From the NCBI GenBank assembly GCA_018333785.1, contig JAGXSU010000107.1:35562-99561 (forward strand): a DNA stretch of 64,000 nucleotides, given 5' to 3'. The position numbers and the translations under genes were made by a program. This document shows positions 29,660-39,747 of this stretch, piece after piece. This DNA comes from Methylomicrobium sp. (GTDB lineage Bacteria > Pseudomonadota > Gammaproteobacteria > Methylococcales > Methylomonadaceae). The notes beneath the pieces were generated by a model. It did no database searches and was not told the DNA's origin. It saw only the letters and a program-made list of their open reading frames with translations. The first letter of the stretch is position 1. Each line of letters begins with the position of its first letter.

Positions 29660-30958
29660 ATGACTGATGATAACCACGTAATTTTACAGAACGAAACCAC
29701 GAAAACATCTTGTGAACTGCCTGTTTTATCGGGGACCATAGGACCCGATGTAATCGATATACGAACGCTCAGTCAAAAAACAGGTATGTTCACATACGAT
29801 CCTGGCTTCACTTCAACCGCAAGTTGCAGCTCCACCATCACTTATATAGATGGCGACCAAGGTGTTCTGCTGTATCGGGGCTACCCAATTGAACAGCTTG
29901 CGGAAAAATGTGACTTTTTGGAAGTGTGTTACCTGCTTCTTAAAAGCGAGTTACCTACCGGTAGAGAAATGCAGAGTTTCGTCAAGGAAGTTACGTACCA
30001 CACCATGGTGCATGACCAATTGACCAACTTCTACAAAGGTTTTAGACGTGATGCTCACCCAATGGCAACGATTGTAGCGGTCGTGGGTGCATTATCCGCT
30101 TTCTACCACCATGAACTGGATATCAGATGTCCGATAGACCGTAATTTGTCGGCCATTCGATTGATTGCGAAAATGCCGACCATCGTTGCCATGAGTCATC
30201 GTTACAGCACCGGCATGCCTTTCATGTACCCGCAAAATCGTTTGGGCTACGTTGAAAACTTTATGCACATGATGCATGCCACTCCTTGTGAGGATTATGT
30301 ACAAAATCCTGTTTTAGTCAGAGCGATGGACAGAATCATGATTCTTCATGCAGATCATGAGCAAAACGCATCGACGTCAACGGTTCGACTGGCCGGTTCC
30401 AGCGGCGCCAATCCCTACGCCTGTATCACGTCAGGAATTGCCTGTTTATGGGGTGCTGCTCACGGCGGGGCGAACGAAGCTGTCTTGAGAATGCTGGAGG
30501 AAATAGGTGATAAATCAAAAATTGGTGAATTCATAAAACGCGCCAAAGATAAAAATGATCCTTTCCGACTCATGGGCTTCGGTCACCGCGTTTATAAAAA
30601 CCATGACCCGCGCGCCAAACTGATGCGCAATACTTGTCATGAAGTGCTTAACGAATTGGGACTGCACGATGACCCGCTGTTTGAACTCGCACTTGAGCTC
30701 GAACGCATTGCTCTTGAAGATGATTATTTCATTGAAAAGAAACTGTATCCGAATGTCGACTTCTATTCCGGCATCGTGATGCGGGCGCTGGGCATACCTA
30801 CCGTCATGTTCACGGCTATCTTTGCAATGGCCAGATCCGTAGGCTGGATTGCTCACTGGGATGAAATGATTTCCGATAAAGAGCAAAAAATCGGTCGCCC
30901 GAGACAGTTGTACAAAGGGCCCGCCAAACGCGATGTGATAGCCATTACCGGTCGTTAA
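29660..30958 (+). CDS. gltA: Citrate synthase (type II)
   Basis: Condenses acetyl-CoA and oxaloacetate. 432 residues, the size of the hexameric gammaproteobacterial enzyme. Key histidines lie in [16 protein letters not shown] and [14 protein letters not shown], and the aspartate in [10 protein letters not shown]. It sits between the Entner-Doudoroff genes and aceE. Confidence 0.95.
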   Translation: MTDDNHVILQNETTKTSCELPVLSGTIGPDVIDIRTLSQKTGMFTYDPGFTSTASCSSTITYIDGDQGVLLYRGYPIEQLAEKCDFLEVCYLLLKSELPTGREMQSFVKEVTYHTMVHDQLTNFYKGFRRDAHPMATIVAVVGALSAFYHHELDIRCPIDRNLSAIRLIAKMPTIVAMSHRYSTGMPFMYPQNRLGYVENFMHMMHATPCEDYVQNPVLVRAMDRIMILHADHEQNASTSTVRLAGSSGANPYACITSGIACLWGAAHGGANEAVLRMLEEIGDKSKIGEFIKRAKDKNDPFRLMGFGHRVYKNHDPRAKLMRNTCHEVLNELGLHDDPLFELALELERIALEDDYFIEKKLYPNVDFYSGIVMRALGIPTVMFTAIFAMARSVGWIAHWDEMISDKEQKIGRPRQLYKGPAKRDVIAITGR

Positions 30959-31039
30959 TGGTTTATACTAGCGCGCTTAAAAACCATTGCCGGTTCTTTT
31001 CTGTTAATTTTTACAAATGCAATAAAGAATCGGCCGGGA

Positions 31040-31082
31040 TTTAACCACGTAAAATTTACAACTATACTCCGCGCGGAGTATA
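31040..31082 (+). promoter_or_regulatory. Predicted aceE promoter with palindromic operator
   Basis: A perfect 20 bp palindrome TATACTCCGCGCGGAGTATA lies at 31063-31082. Its left end coincides with a good -10 box (TATACT 31063-31068), and TTTAAC at 31040-31045 is placed 17 bases upstream as -35. A dimeric repressor bound here would cover the -10 and start region. No T-run follows, so it is not a terminator. It does not look like the PdhR site of Escherichia coli. Confidence 0.6.
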
Positions 31083-31133
31083 AAACTCTGACACAAAATC
31101 AGATCTCGCGTCTGACGATGGAGCTAAAAATAA

Positions 31134-33812
31134 ATGACAAATAACACCATCCCTGCGGTTAGTGAACAGGAAGATATTGATCCAGTAGAAACTCAGGAAT
31201 GGATTGATGCACTTGAAGCGGTTCTGGAACATGAAGGCAATGATAGAGCCCAATATCTCATAGAGAAATTAGTGGCAAAAGCCCACCAATCCGGGTCACA
31301 AATTCCTTTCAGCGCGAATACCGCCTACATCAATACTATTTCACTGGACCAGCAAATAAAGTTTCCCGGAGACATAACGATCGAACGGCGGATCCGGTCT
31401 TATATACGCTGGAATGCCATGATGATGGTATTGAGAGCCAATAAATACAGTAATGTAGGTGGTCATATCGCCAGTTTCGCATCGGCGGCAACGCTTTATG
31501 ACATTGGTCACAACCATTTTTGGCGAGGTGCATCAGAGAATCATGACGGTGACCTTGTCTATATCCAGGGACATTCGGCACCGGGTGACTACGCGCGCGC
31601 TTACCTGCTGGGCCGCCTAAACGAAGAACAATTGGATCGTTTTCGGCAGGAAGTCGATGGCAATGGCTTATCCTCCTATCCGCATCCCTGGTTAATGCCC
31701 GAATTCTGGCAATTTCCAACCGTATCGATGGGCCTGGGGCCCATTATGTCAATTTATCAGGCCCGTTTTATGCGCTATCTGCAAGATCGCGGGTTTGCCC
31801 AAACCGAAGGGCGCAAGGTCTGGAGTTTCCTGGGAGACGGAGAAACAGACGAGCCTGAATCGCTGGGTGCTATCGGCATGGCGGGACGAGAAAAACTCGA
31901 TAACCTCATTTTTGTCGTCAATTGCAATCTGCAACGTCTGGACGGACCGGTGCGAGGCAACGGAAAAATCATTCAGGAACTTGAAAGCACGTTTAGGGGC
32001 GCCGGCTGGAATGTCATCAAAGTCATTTGGGGCCGCTATTGGGATTCGCTCTTCGCGAGAGACAAAGATGGCTTGCTGGTCAAACGTATGATGGAATGCG
32101 TTGACGGTGACTACCAAACTTTTAAAGCAAAAGACGGCGCATACGTCCGCGAATACTTTTTCAATACACCTGAACTGAAAGCGATGGTCTCAGACCTGTC
32201 CGATATGGATATTTGGCAGCTCAATCGTGGCGGACATGATCCGATGAAAATATATGCCGCATTTAATGCCGCTATAAACCATAAAGGACAACCTACCGTC
32301 ATTCTGGCCAAGACCATCAAAGGCTATTCGATGGGTGAATCAGGTGAAGCGCAAAATACCTCGCATCAGCAAAAGAAAATGAGCGGCGATTCGTTAAAAC
32401 GTTTCAGAGAACGTTACGAACTCCCGATTGATGAAGAAGACCTTGAAAAATTGCCTTATCTGAAATTTGCCGAAGACTCCAAAGAAATGGCGTATATGCG
32501 TAAACGCCGCGAGGAACTTGGCGGCTTTCTGCCCAACAGAAGAGCAAAGTCCACGTCGCTTGAAATCCCCGGTCTGGATGCCTTTAAATCCTTGCTGGAA
32601 AGCACCGGCGAAGGACGAGAAATTTCCACGACCATGGCCTTTGTGCGCATGCTAAACATCCTGGTCAAAGACAAAAACATCGGTAACCGCATTGTCCCTA
32701 TCGTGCCCGACGAGTCGCGCACCTTTGGTATGGAAGGCATGTTCAGACAACTGGGAATCTGGTCTCAGGTCGGTCAGCTTTATACCCCGCAGGATGCCGA
32801 TCAGTTGATGTTTTACAAAGAATCCAAACATGGACAGGTTTTACAGGAAGGCATCAATGAAGCGGGCGGCATCTGTGACTGGATTGCAGCCGGTACGGCT
32901 TATTCGACACACAATGTCCCCTTGATTCCGTTTTTCATTTTTTATTCAATGTTCGGATTCCAAAGGATAGGCGATTTGATCTGGGCGGCAGCCGATCAGC
33001 GAACGCGCGGTTTCCTGTTGGGCGGCACCGCTGGCAGAACAACCTTGAACGGTGAAGGTTTACAGCACGAAGACGGACACAGCCATATTTTTGCCAGCAC
33101 CGTTCCGAACTGCGTTTCCTACGATCCCACCTACGCCTACGAAGTCATCGTCATTATCCAGGACGGTATGCGCAGAATGTATGCCGAGCAGGAAGATATC
33201 TTTTATTACCTGACGGTGATGAACGAAAACTATGAACATCCGGCGATGCCACAAGGTATCGAACAGGATATTCTTAAAGGTATGTATTTGTTCAAACAAG
33301 GCGGCAAGAGCAAAGCGCCCCGCGTTCAATTACTGGGTTCGGGAACGATATTCAGAGAAGTGGTTGCAGCTGCGGAATTGCTTAAAGCGGACTGGAAAGT
33401 AGAAGCCGATTTATGGAGTTGTCCAAGTTTTACGGAATTGGCAAGAGATGGTCAATCCTGTGATCGCTGGAATCGCCTGCATCCTACTGAAACCCCTCGC
33501 AAACCCCACGTAAAACTGTGCCTGGAAAATGCCAAAGGCCCTCTTGTTGCAGCAACTGATTATATTCGTCTTTTTGCCGAACAGATTCGTCCCTATGTTT
33601 CGGCTCCTTACACAGTCCTGGGTACGGATGGTTTTGGAAGATCCGACAGCCGCGAAGCGTTGCGCCGTTTCTTCGAAGTCAACCGGTATCATATTGTGGT
33701 AACCGCGTTAAAGAGCCTGGCTGATGCCGGAGAAATTGAATTGACCACAGTTAAAAACGCTATAACCCAGTACGGCATCAACCCAGACAGCCCTGCACCC
33801 TGGCGCTTATAA
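31134..33812 (+). CDS. aceE: Pyruvate dehydrogenase E1 component (homodimeric)
   Basis: Thiamine-diphosphate enzyme that decarboxylates pyruvate and acetylates the E2 lipoyl group. 892 residues, normal for homodimeric AceE. The ThDP motif runs from FLGDGETDEPESLG to NLIFVVNCNLQRLDGPV, and LNGEGLQHEDGHSH lies in the C-terminal half. aceF follows after 14 bases. Confidence 0.96.
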   Translation: MTNNTIPAVSEQEDIDPVETQEWIDALEAVLEHEGNDRAQYLIEKLVAKAHQSGSQIPFSANTAYINTISLDQQIKFPGDITIERRIRSYIRWNAMMMVLRANKYSNVGGHIASFASAATLYDIGHNHFWRGASENHDGDLVYIQGHSAPGDYARAYLLGRLNEEQLDRFRQEVDGNGLSSYPHPWLMPEFWQFPTVSMGLGPIMSIYQARFMRYLQDRGFAQTEGRKVWSFLGDGETDEPESLGAIGMAGREKLDNLIFVVNCNLQRLDGPVRGNGKIIQELESTFRGAGWNVIKVIWGRYWDSLFARDKDGLLVKRMMECVDGDYQTFKAKDGAYVREYFFNTPELKAMVSDLSDMDIWQLNRGGHDPMKIYAAFNAAINHKGQPTVILAKTIKGYSMGESGEAQNTSHQQKKMSGDSLKRFRERYELPIDEEDLEKLPYLKFAEDSKEMAYMRKRREELGGFLPNRRAKSTSLEIPGLDAFKSLLESTGEGREISTTMAFVRMLNILVKDKNIGNRIVPIVPDESRTFGMEGMFRQLGIWSQVGQLYTPQDADQLMFYKESKHGQVLQEGINEAGGICDWIAAGTAYSTHNVPLIPFFIFYSMFGFQRIGDLIWAAADQRTRGFLLGGTAGRTTLNGEGLQHEDGHSHIFASTVPNCVSYDPTYAYEVIVIIQDGMRRMYAEQEDIFYYLTVMNENYEHPAMPQGIEQDILKGMYLFKQGGKSKAPRVQLLGSGTIFREVVAAAELLKADWKVEADLWSCPSFTELARDGQSCDRWNRLHPTETPRKPHVKLCLENAKGPLVAATDYIRLFAEQIRPYVSAPYTVLGTDGFGRSDSREALRRFFEVNRYHIVVTALKSLADAGEIELTTVKNAITQYGINPDSPAPWRL

Positions 33813-33826
33813 CAAGGAACCGGCAA

Positions 33827-35131
33827 ATGAGTGATTTAATTGAAATTAAAGTACCCGATTTAGGCGGCGCGACCGAGGTCGAAGTTGTTGAAGTTCTGAT
33901 TAAGCCGGGCGATAGTATCGCACCGGAGCAAACGCTGGCGGTGATGGAAAGCGATAAGGCGACGATGGATTTGCCCTCTACTCAGGCAGGAACCATTGTA
34001 GAAGTCAAAGTCAAAGTGGGCGATAAAATATCACAAGGCCACATCATTGCTTTATTCAAACCCGGCGAGAGCTTGGAAACCGAGACCGTTATTCCAGCTC
34101 CCGCTCCAAAAGCCGAAGCCCCGGTTGCGACCTTGGCGGCCGCACCGAGCCCGGAAGCAGTAATTGAACCGGCAAAACCAGCCCCGGCACCTCCGGTTAC
34201 CAGCCTCCAGCCGGTTTCAGTCGATACCAGCGGCCAGGCAAAGCCTCATGCAACGCCGGCTGTCCGTCTGTTTGCAAGGGAACTGGGTATTGATCTATAC
34301 AAAATCGCCAAGGGTACAGGACGCAAAGGTCGTATTCTCAAGGAAGATATCAAGTCGTATGTAAAACAAACCCTGAATACTGCCCCGCAAGGCGGATTAG
34401 GAAGCATACCCGCTATTCCGGCGGTCGATTTTACTCAGTTCGGCGAAATTGAAACATTGCCTTTGAGCAAGATCAAACGCCTCACAGGACAAAATCTGAC
34501 TCGCGTCTGGCTGAACCTGCCGATGGTGACCCACCATGATGAAGCGGATATCACGGATCTTGAAGACTTTCGTAAATCCATCAACAGCGAAAACAAGGAA
34601 AACAAGTTAACGGGCCTGATTTTCATCACCAAAGCGCTAGCCACGGTCATGAAGCAATTTCCCCAGTTTAACGCGTCATTATCACCGGATGCCGGCAGCC
34701 TGATTTTCAAAAAATATTGTCATATCGGGATTGCCGTCGATACTCCAAACGGTCTTGTGGTACCTGTTTTACGTGATGTGGACAAGAAATCCATTTTCGA
34801 ATTGTCGTCCGAACTGGCCGAACTCAGCGAGAAAGCACGGGCAGGCAAACTAAAACCCACGGACATGCAAGGTGGCTGCATGACTATTTCCAGCTTGGGC
34901 GGCATCGGCGGAACGGCTTTCACGCCCATAGTCAATGCTCCGGAAGTGGCCATTCTCGGTATCACGCGGGCGAAAATGCAACCGGTATGGGATGGCAAAC
35001 AGTTTGTGCCACGCCTGATATTGCCGCTGGATCTAAGCTACGACCACCGCGTCATTGATGGTGCTGAAGCCGCCCGGTTTATGGTCACGCTGAGTAAACT
35101 CTTGAGTGACATCAGACGTTTCATGCTCTAG
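33827..35131 (+). CDS. aceF: Dihydrolipoamide acetyltransferase (PDH E2)
   Basis: 434 residues: one N-terminal lipoyl domain (about 1-75, lipoyl lysine in MESDKATMD), a Pro/Ala-rich hinge (about 88-135), a peripheral-subunit-binding domain (ATPAVRLFARELGIDL onward) and the catalytic core ending in LDLSYDHRVIDGAEAARF. A single lipoyl domain is on the short side, since many gammaproteobacterial E2 proteins have two or three. Confidence 0.95.
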   Translation: MSDLIEIKVPDLGGATEVEVVEVLIKPGDSIAPEQTLAVMESDKATMDLPSTQAGTIVEVKVKVGDKISQGHIIALFKPGESLETETVIPAPAPKAEAPVATLAAAPSPEAVIEPAKPAPAPPVTSLQPVSVDTSGQAKPHATPAVRLFARELGIDLYKIAKGTGRKGRILKEDIKSYVKQTLNTAPQGGLGSIPAIPAVDFTQFGEIETLPLSKIKRLTGQNLTRVWLNLPMVTHHDEADITDLEDFRKSINSENKENKLTGLIFITKALATVMKQFPQFNASLSPDAGSLIFKKYCHIGIAVDTPNGLVVPVLRDVDKKSIFELSSELAELSEKARAGKLKPTDMQGGCMTISSLGGIGGTAFTPIVNAPEVAILGITRAKMQPVWDGKQFVPRLILPLDLSYDHRVIDGAEAARFMVTLSKLLSDIRRFML

Positions 35132-35220
35132 TGATCTTCTGAATATTTGATTGACGCAACCCCTTGTTTTACGCGCGGCTGCCGATTGCATTCGCATTGA
35201 ACCAAAAATAGGAACACCTC

Positions 35221-36654
35221 ATGACCGATAAAGCAGCAACCCCTAATGAACAAACAGAAGTGCTTGTGTTGGGCGGCGGCCCTGGTGGATATACAGCGGC
35301 CTTCAGAGCGGCCGATTTGGGTAAACAAGTTATCCTCGTTGAACGGTATCCGGTTCTCGGCGGCGTCTGCCTCAATGTCGGCTGTATTCCTTCCAAGGCC
35401 TTACTGCATATGGCGCAGATTATTCATGAGGCACAGGAGTTTGCTCACCACGGCGTCGAGTTTGGCCACCCGCAACTGGATCTGGACAAAATCAGAAGCT
35501 GGAAAGAAAGTGTCACCAAGGGCCTGAACACCGGATTGGACAGTCTGGTCAAACAGCGGAAGATTACGTTAATTCAAGGTTCGGGCCATTTTATCTCCGC
35601 CAATGAAGTCCAGGTCGAATCGGCTGAAGGAACCCGCGTAATTCGCTTTGATAACGCTATTATCGCCGCCGGCTCTCAACCAACGAAAATTCCTGTATTC
35701 CCTAATGATGACCCTCGTCTTTGGGATTCGACCGATGCATTGAATCTGCAGACTATTCCCGAAAAATTATTAATCGTTGGTGGCGGTATTATCGGCCTCG
35801 AAATGGCAACGGTTTACCATGCCCTGGGCTCAAAAATCAGCATTGTCGAACTGATGGATCAAATCATTCCAGGCTGTGATAAAGATTTGACCCGCCCGTT
35901 ACAAAATCGTATCAAAAAACAGTACGACAATATTTGGCTGGAAACACGCGTCACAGCAATTGAATCCCAAGAGGAAGGCCTGAAAGTCTCTTTCGAAGGT
36001 AACAAAGCACCCGAAACAGACGTTTTCAACGCGGTGCTGGTGGCAGTAGGCAGAAGGCCCAACGGCAAAAAAATCGGTGTTGAAAACGCGGGTATAGAAG
36101 TCAATGAACAAGGCTTCATTCCGGTCGATAAACAGCAACGTACGAATCTTCCCCATATTTTTGCTATCGGCGATATCGTCGGCAATCCCATGCTGGCGCA
36201 CAAAGCCGTCTATGAAGGCAAAATCGCTGCCGAAGTAATTGCCGGACACAAAGCGGCGTTTGATGCCATGACCATTCCTTCTGTAGCTTATACGGATCCT
36301 GAAGTTGCGTGGATGGGGTTGTCCGAAAACCAAGCCAAAGAACAAGGCATAGAATATGATAAAGGCGTATTCCCTTGGGCTGCCAGCGGACGCTCATTGA
36401 GTATGGGCCGTAGTGAAGGCATGACCAAAGTGCTTTGCGAAAAGGGAACCGGACGTATCATTGGCGCGGGCATTGTCGGTCCGCATGCAGGTGATCTGAT
36501 CGCCGAAGCCGTCCTGGCTTTGGAAATGGGTGCCGATGCTGAAGATATCGCCTTATCCATTCATCCTCACCCTACGCTTTCAGAGACTTTCGCATTTGCA
36601 ACCGAAGTGGTCACAGGCACCATTACCGACCTTTACCTCGGTAAGAAGCGTTGA
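35221..36654 (+). CDS. lpdA: Dihydrolipoamide dehydrogenase (PDH E3)
   Basis: FAD disulfide oxidoreductase that re-oxidises lipoamide. 477 residues with FAD motif GGGPGGYTAAFRAADLG, the redox disulfide GGVCLNVGCIPSKAL, NAD motif VGGGIIGLEMA and the active-site histidine in HPHPTLSE. No fused lipoyl domain. The third PDH gene, 89 bases after aceF. Confidence 0.95.
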   Translation: MTDKAATPNEQTEVLVLGGGPGGYTAAFRAADLGKQVILVERYPVLGGVCLNVGCIPSKALLHMAQIIHEAQEFAHHGVEFGHPQLDLDKIRSWKESVTKGLNTGLDSLVKQRKITLIQGSGHFISANEVQVESAEGTRVIRFDNAIIAAGSQPTKIPVFPNDDPRLWDSTDALNLQTIPEKLLIVGGGIIGLEMATVYHALGSKISIVELMDQIIPGCDKDLTRPLQNRIKKQYDNIWLETRVTAIESQEEGLKVSFEGNKAPETDVFNAVLVAVGRRPNGKKIGVENAGIEVNEQGFIPVDKQQRTNLPHIFAIGDIVGNPMLAHKAVYEGKIAAEVIAGHKAAFDAMTIPSVAYTDPEVAWMGLSENQAKEQGIEYDKGVFPWAASGRSLSMGRSEGMTKVLCEKGTGRIIGAGIVGPHAGDLIAEAVLALEMGADAEDIALSIHPHPTLSETFAFATEVVTGTITDLYLGKKR

Positions 36655-36666
36655 TCGGCCTCTGAC

Positions 36667-37242
36667 ATGAAATTAAGTTTTCTCGCTTCCCATGGAGGCA
36701 GTTCAGCCAGGCAAATAATAACAGCGATCCGACAAGGCGAATTAGCCGGGTATGAAATCGGCATCCTTATTACCAATAATAAAGATGCCCCCATTTACTC
36801 ATGGTGCCTCGACAACCAGATTACAGTTCATCATATCAGCGCCAAAACCCATCCGGATAATGAAGATGAGACAATCAGGGACTGTTTGATTGAATCCGGC
36901 ACTGACCTGGTCGTGTTATCCGGTTACATGAAAAAAATCGGCCCGCTGACCTTGTCGACATTTGCTGATAAAATCCTGAACATACACCCTTCCCTGCTGC
37001 CAAAACACGGTGGGCAAGGTAAATACGGCGACTATGTTCACACTTCCGTTTTACAGTCCGGAGACCAGGTTTCAGGCGCGTCTGTTCACTGGGTAAACGG
37101 CGCCTACGATGAAGGCCCCGTATTATTACAGGAAGAAGTGCCCGTTTTTCCTGGTGATACGGTTGAGACGCTGGGTCAGCGAGTTCGTGCCATAGAAGCG
37201 GGACTTTACATCAAAGTTTTGAAAGACATTGCCCCCCGCTAA
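36667..37242 (+). CDS. PurN-like formyltransferase
   Basis: 191 residues of the glycinamide ribonucleotide formyltransferase fold. The catalytic asparagine and histidine lie in NIHPSLLPKHGGQG and the aspartate in AYDEGPVLLQEE. It begins 12 bases after lpdA and should be co-transcribed with it. True PurN genes normally sit next to purM, which is absent. The divergent N-terminus (SFLASHGGSSARQI) suggests a PurN paralogue with a possibly different formyl acceptor. It may still be the purine enzyme. Confidence 0.75.
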   Translation: MKLSFLASHGGSSARQIITAIRQGELAGYEIGILITNNKDAPIYSWCLDNQITVHHISAKTHPDNEDETIRDCLIESGTDLVVLSGYMKKIGPLTLSTFADKILNIHPSLLPKHGGQGKYGDYVHTSVLQSGDQVSGASVHWVNGAYDEGPVLLQEEVPVFPGDTVETLGQRVRAIEAGLYIKVLKDIAPR

Positions 37243-37669
37243 CCCTTACTTCATCCAGCCCGCCTCGCCAGCTTGTATCTGATTGATTCAAGTCAACGAC
37301 CTATGATTAGTCATAAACCTGTAATTCTGATGGCCAGACATCCGATTTTGCTTAACGCTCTTTACCTCACCATCGCCTGAAGCCCCGAATTATCAATCGG
37401 TAAAGGCGCAATAATTTACGCCTTTACCCATCCAAGTATTACTTTTTTTGTCTTTGCGTTTAGCGCAATCCCTTCTGCCGCCTATACTCAGGCGCAAAAA
37501 AACAGATCAAAATAAAATCAAGCGTACAAATGACTAGATGCTCATTTTAAACTCTGATAAATTGCAACCGGTTTATTAAAAAAGTGTGAAGGGGGACGCA
37601 AAAAGAGTAGTTAATAGAGTTTAGTAAACCATAAGAAAAACAATTACTAACATTTTAGGGGAACAAATA
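37243..37669. other. Intergenic region upstream of aqpZ
   Basis: About 425 bases without a gene. It contains a perfect 10 bp stem (GGTAAAGGCG 37399-37408 with CGCCTTTACC 37419-37428), possibly the lpdA-operon transcript end, although the T-rich tract lies about 14 bases further on. Confidence 0.5.
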
Positions 37670-38371
37670 ATGGCACTTTCAAAAAAATTAGGCGCTGAAT
37701 TTATTGGCACATTCTGGTTGGTATTAGGCGGTTGCGGCAGCGCAGTGCTTGCAGCTGCTTTTCCTGAAGTCGGCATCGGTCTTATGGGTGTTTCATTCGC
37801 TTTCGGCTTGACCGTCTTGACGATGGCTTATGGTATTGGTCATATTTCAGGGTGTCACCTTAATCCGGCCGTTTCGATTGGACTTTGGATGGGAGGCCGA
37901 TTCGGTGCTAAGGAACTGGGTCCTTATATCGCAGCTCAGGTTTTAGGCGGCATAACAGGCGCAGCGATTCTTTATCTGATCGCTACAGGTAAAGCAGGAT
38001 TTGATCTGAGCGGCGGTTTTGCGTCTAACGGTTACGGCGAGCATTCACCCGGCGGTTACAGTCTTGTTGCCGCATTAGTCACTGAAGTCGTCATGACCTT
38101 CATGTTTTTGATGATCATTTTAGGCAGTACTGACAGCAGAGCTCCACAAGGTTTTGCCCCGATTGCTATCGGCTTAGGTCTTACGTTGATTCACTTGATC
38201 AGCATTCCTGTCACCAATACTTCAGTCAATCCGGCAAGAAGCACCGCTGTCGCACTTTTTGCAGGTGACTGGGCTCTGTCTCAATTATGGCTATTCTGGG
38301 TAGCACCTATCATAGGTGCTTTGCTGGCAGGCATCGTTTATCGCTGGTTAGGCAGCACAGATGAAGCCTAA
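37670..38371 (+). CDS. aqpZ: Aquaporin Z
   Basis: Inner-membrane water channel. 233 residues with six helices and two NPA half-helices: [13 protein letters not shown] and [12 protein letters not shown], the arginine of the selectivity filter following the second. Residues and length fit AqpZ rather than the glycerol facilitator GlpF. Strong ribosome site AGGGGA. Monocistronic, with a stem-loop just downstream. Confidence 0.94.
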   Translation: MALSKKLGAEFIGTFWLVLGGCGSAVLAAAFPEVGIGLMGVSFAFGLTVLTMAYGIGHISGCHLNPAVSIGLWMGGRFGAKELGPYIAAQVLGGITGAAILYLIATGKAGFDLSGGFASNGYGEHSPGGYSLVAALVTEVVMTFMFLMIILGSTDSRAPQGFAPIAIGLGLTLIHLISIPVTNTSVNPARSTAVALFAGDWALSQLWLFWVAPIIGALLAGIVYRWLGSTDEA

Positions 38372-38380
38372 CTAATTGCC

Positions 38381-38427
38381 TCTCCACAGAACGCAGCAAT
38401 CTTACCTAGACTGCGTCTCTGTGGAGA
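38381..38427. terminator. Long stem-loop between aqpZ and the lipoprotein gene
   Basis: TCTCCACAGA (38381-38390) pairs with TCTGTGGAGA (38418-38427), extended inward by GCAG/CTGC. The T-rich segment (TATTTTTTC) comes about 14 bases later, so termination is likely but not textbook. It can serve convergent transcripts from both sides. Confidence 0.6.
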
Positions 38428-38457
38428 ATATAATCCTGCTTATTTTTTCAAGTATTT

Positions 38458-39747
38458 CTAATCCACAATCTCAGTCCACTGACATCCGTCTTTTACGATG
38501 GGAGCCGTATGGTGATTGCCGATACCCTTGGCAATTAACGCAACAACCCGGTCATCTTTGGTATAACCGACATGCGCTTCAAGAGGATTGGCAACTTTTC
38601 CAAAACCAAAGGCATCAATCACTTTGGCGACATTGATATTTACGTTAGTTACATTAACGCACAGTCTGGAATCAAGATATTTATCTACAAATCCGTAAGG
38701 TATGGCATAACTCAGTAAATCATTCGGGTCACTGAAAGCAATAATGGACGTTTCTTTGACTGCTTTCAAATCGTATTTATCGCCTGTCGCCTCACAATAA
38801 GCATCGTTCTGCCCCGTCACTTTTGGCAATTCCCGACCCAGTTGTAACATCGGTAACTGGTTCGACAACATGAAGATTTGAAAATGACGATCATGTAAAA
38901 AGTGCCTTACCCTATCAATCGACTTGATTTTGTAGACGCCATTGGAGTGAACTTCAGGTTCATCCAGCATAGACACCAATCGCTGCAAGCCATCAATCGT
39001 AATCCGGCTGCCTAAACTATGCGATATGAAAACAAAGTTATCGTTCAGACTTTTTTCGTAACTCTTATCCGATGTACAGGTATGCTTTCCGGATTTTGGT
39101 AAATCTTCCCAGCCGCCCAAGCCCATCCAACAGAAAGCCTGAGAGAAGGCCATCAGGATAAATTTTCTGCTTTCACCTAAATAGATAATAGGATCAGGGC
39201 CGGTATCATTGGAAAACTTCTTCATCATGTCGTTGACTTCTGCACGACGGAAAGAATATTCACCGGAATTATCAAAATCAAGCAAGGCTTTTTCGCTACG
39301 AGTAATTTCCGACCAAGTCAGTTCGTAAAAGAGTAATTCTTTACTGCCATCCTCATTTTGCAAGCGTGTTATACGCAAATTACCCATATCTTTTTTAGGG
39401 GCTAAAGGCGATGATAATTTGATATCCCGATAGGCGCTTTGCTTTGCAGTAACCTTGAGCTCACCGCCCAGTTTCTCAAAGAACTCGGTAGCATAGCCCG
39501 GCAAGCGATCTCCAACACCATGAACCATCAACACTTTGGTTTTACTGGCACTGTTGGACAATCCGGGCTCGATTCCGTCAAATGCTTTACCTTTAACCTC
39601 ACAAACCCGCGTATCTTGTTCATTCGACTTCTCGAGCACCGCCTCAGCAATACCTTTACCAAAACTCGCACAACCCGATATAGAAATCATTCCCGCTATG
39701 CCGAGGAAAAATAAATAAGCTCTGCCTTTTATGTAATGTCTAGTCAT
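38458..39747 (-). CDS. Lipoprotein with alpha/beta-hydrolase-like domain
   Basis: 429 residues. A type II signal peptide (about 1-27) ends in ISISGC, so the mature protein is probably membrane-anchored. KVLMVHGVGDRLPGY near 75 and FVFISHSLGSRITIDGLQRL near 245 match the oxyanion strand and nucleophile elbow (S-H-S-L-G) of lipase/esterase-like hydrolases. A start at 39834 would add 29 non-signal residues. The substrate is unknown. Convergent with aqpZ. Confidence 0.7.
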   Translation of the reverse strand: MTRHYIKGRAYLFFLGIAGMISISGCASFGKGIAEAVLEKSNEQDTRVCEVKGKAFDGIEPGLSNSASKTKVLMVHGVGDRLPGYATEFFEKLGGELKVTAKQSAYRDIKLSSPLAPKKDMGNLRITRLQNEDGSKELLFYELTWSEITRSEKALLDFDNSGEYSFRRAEVNDMMKKFSNDTGPDPIIYLGESRKFILMAFSQAFCWMGLGGWEDLPKSGKHTCTSDKSYEKSLNDNFVFISHSLGSRITIDGLQRLVSMLDEPEVHSNGVYKIKSIDRVRHFLHDRHFQIFMLSNQLPMLQLGRELPKVTGQNDAYCEATGDKYDLKAVKETSIIAFSDPNDLLSYAIPYGFVDKYLDSRLCVNVTNVNINVAKVIDAFGFGKVANPLEAHVGYTKDDRVVALIAKGIGNHHTAPIVKDGCQWTEIVD

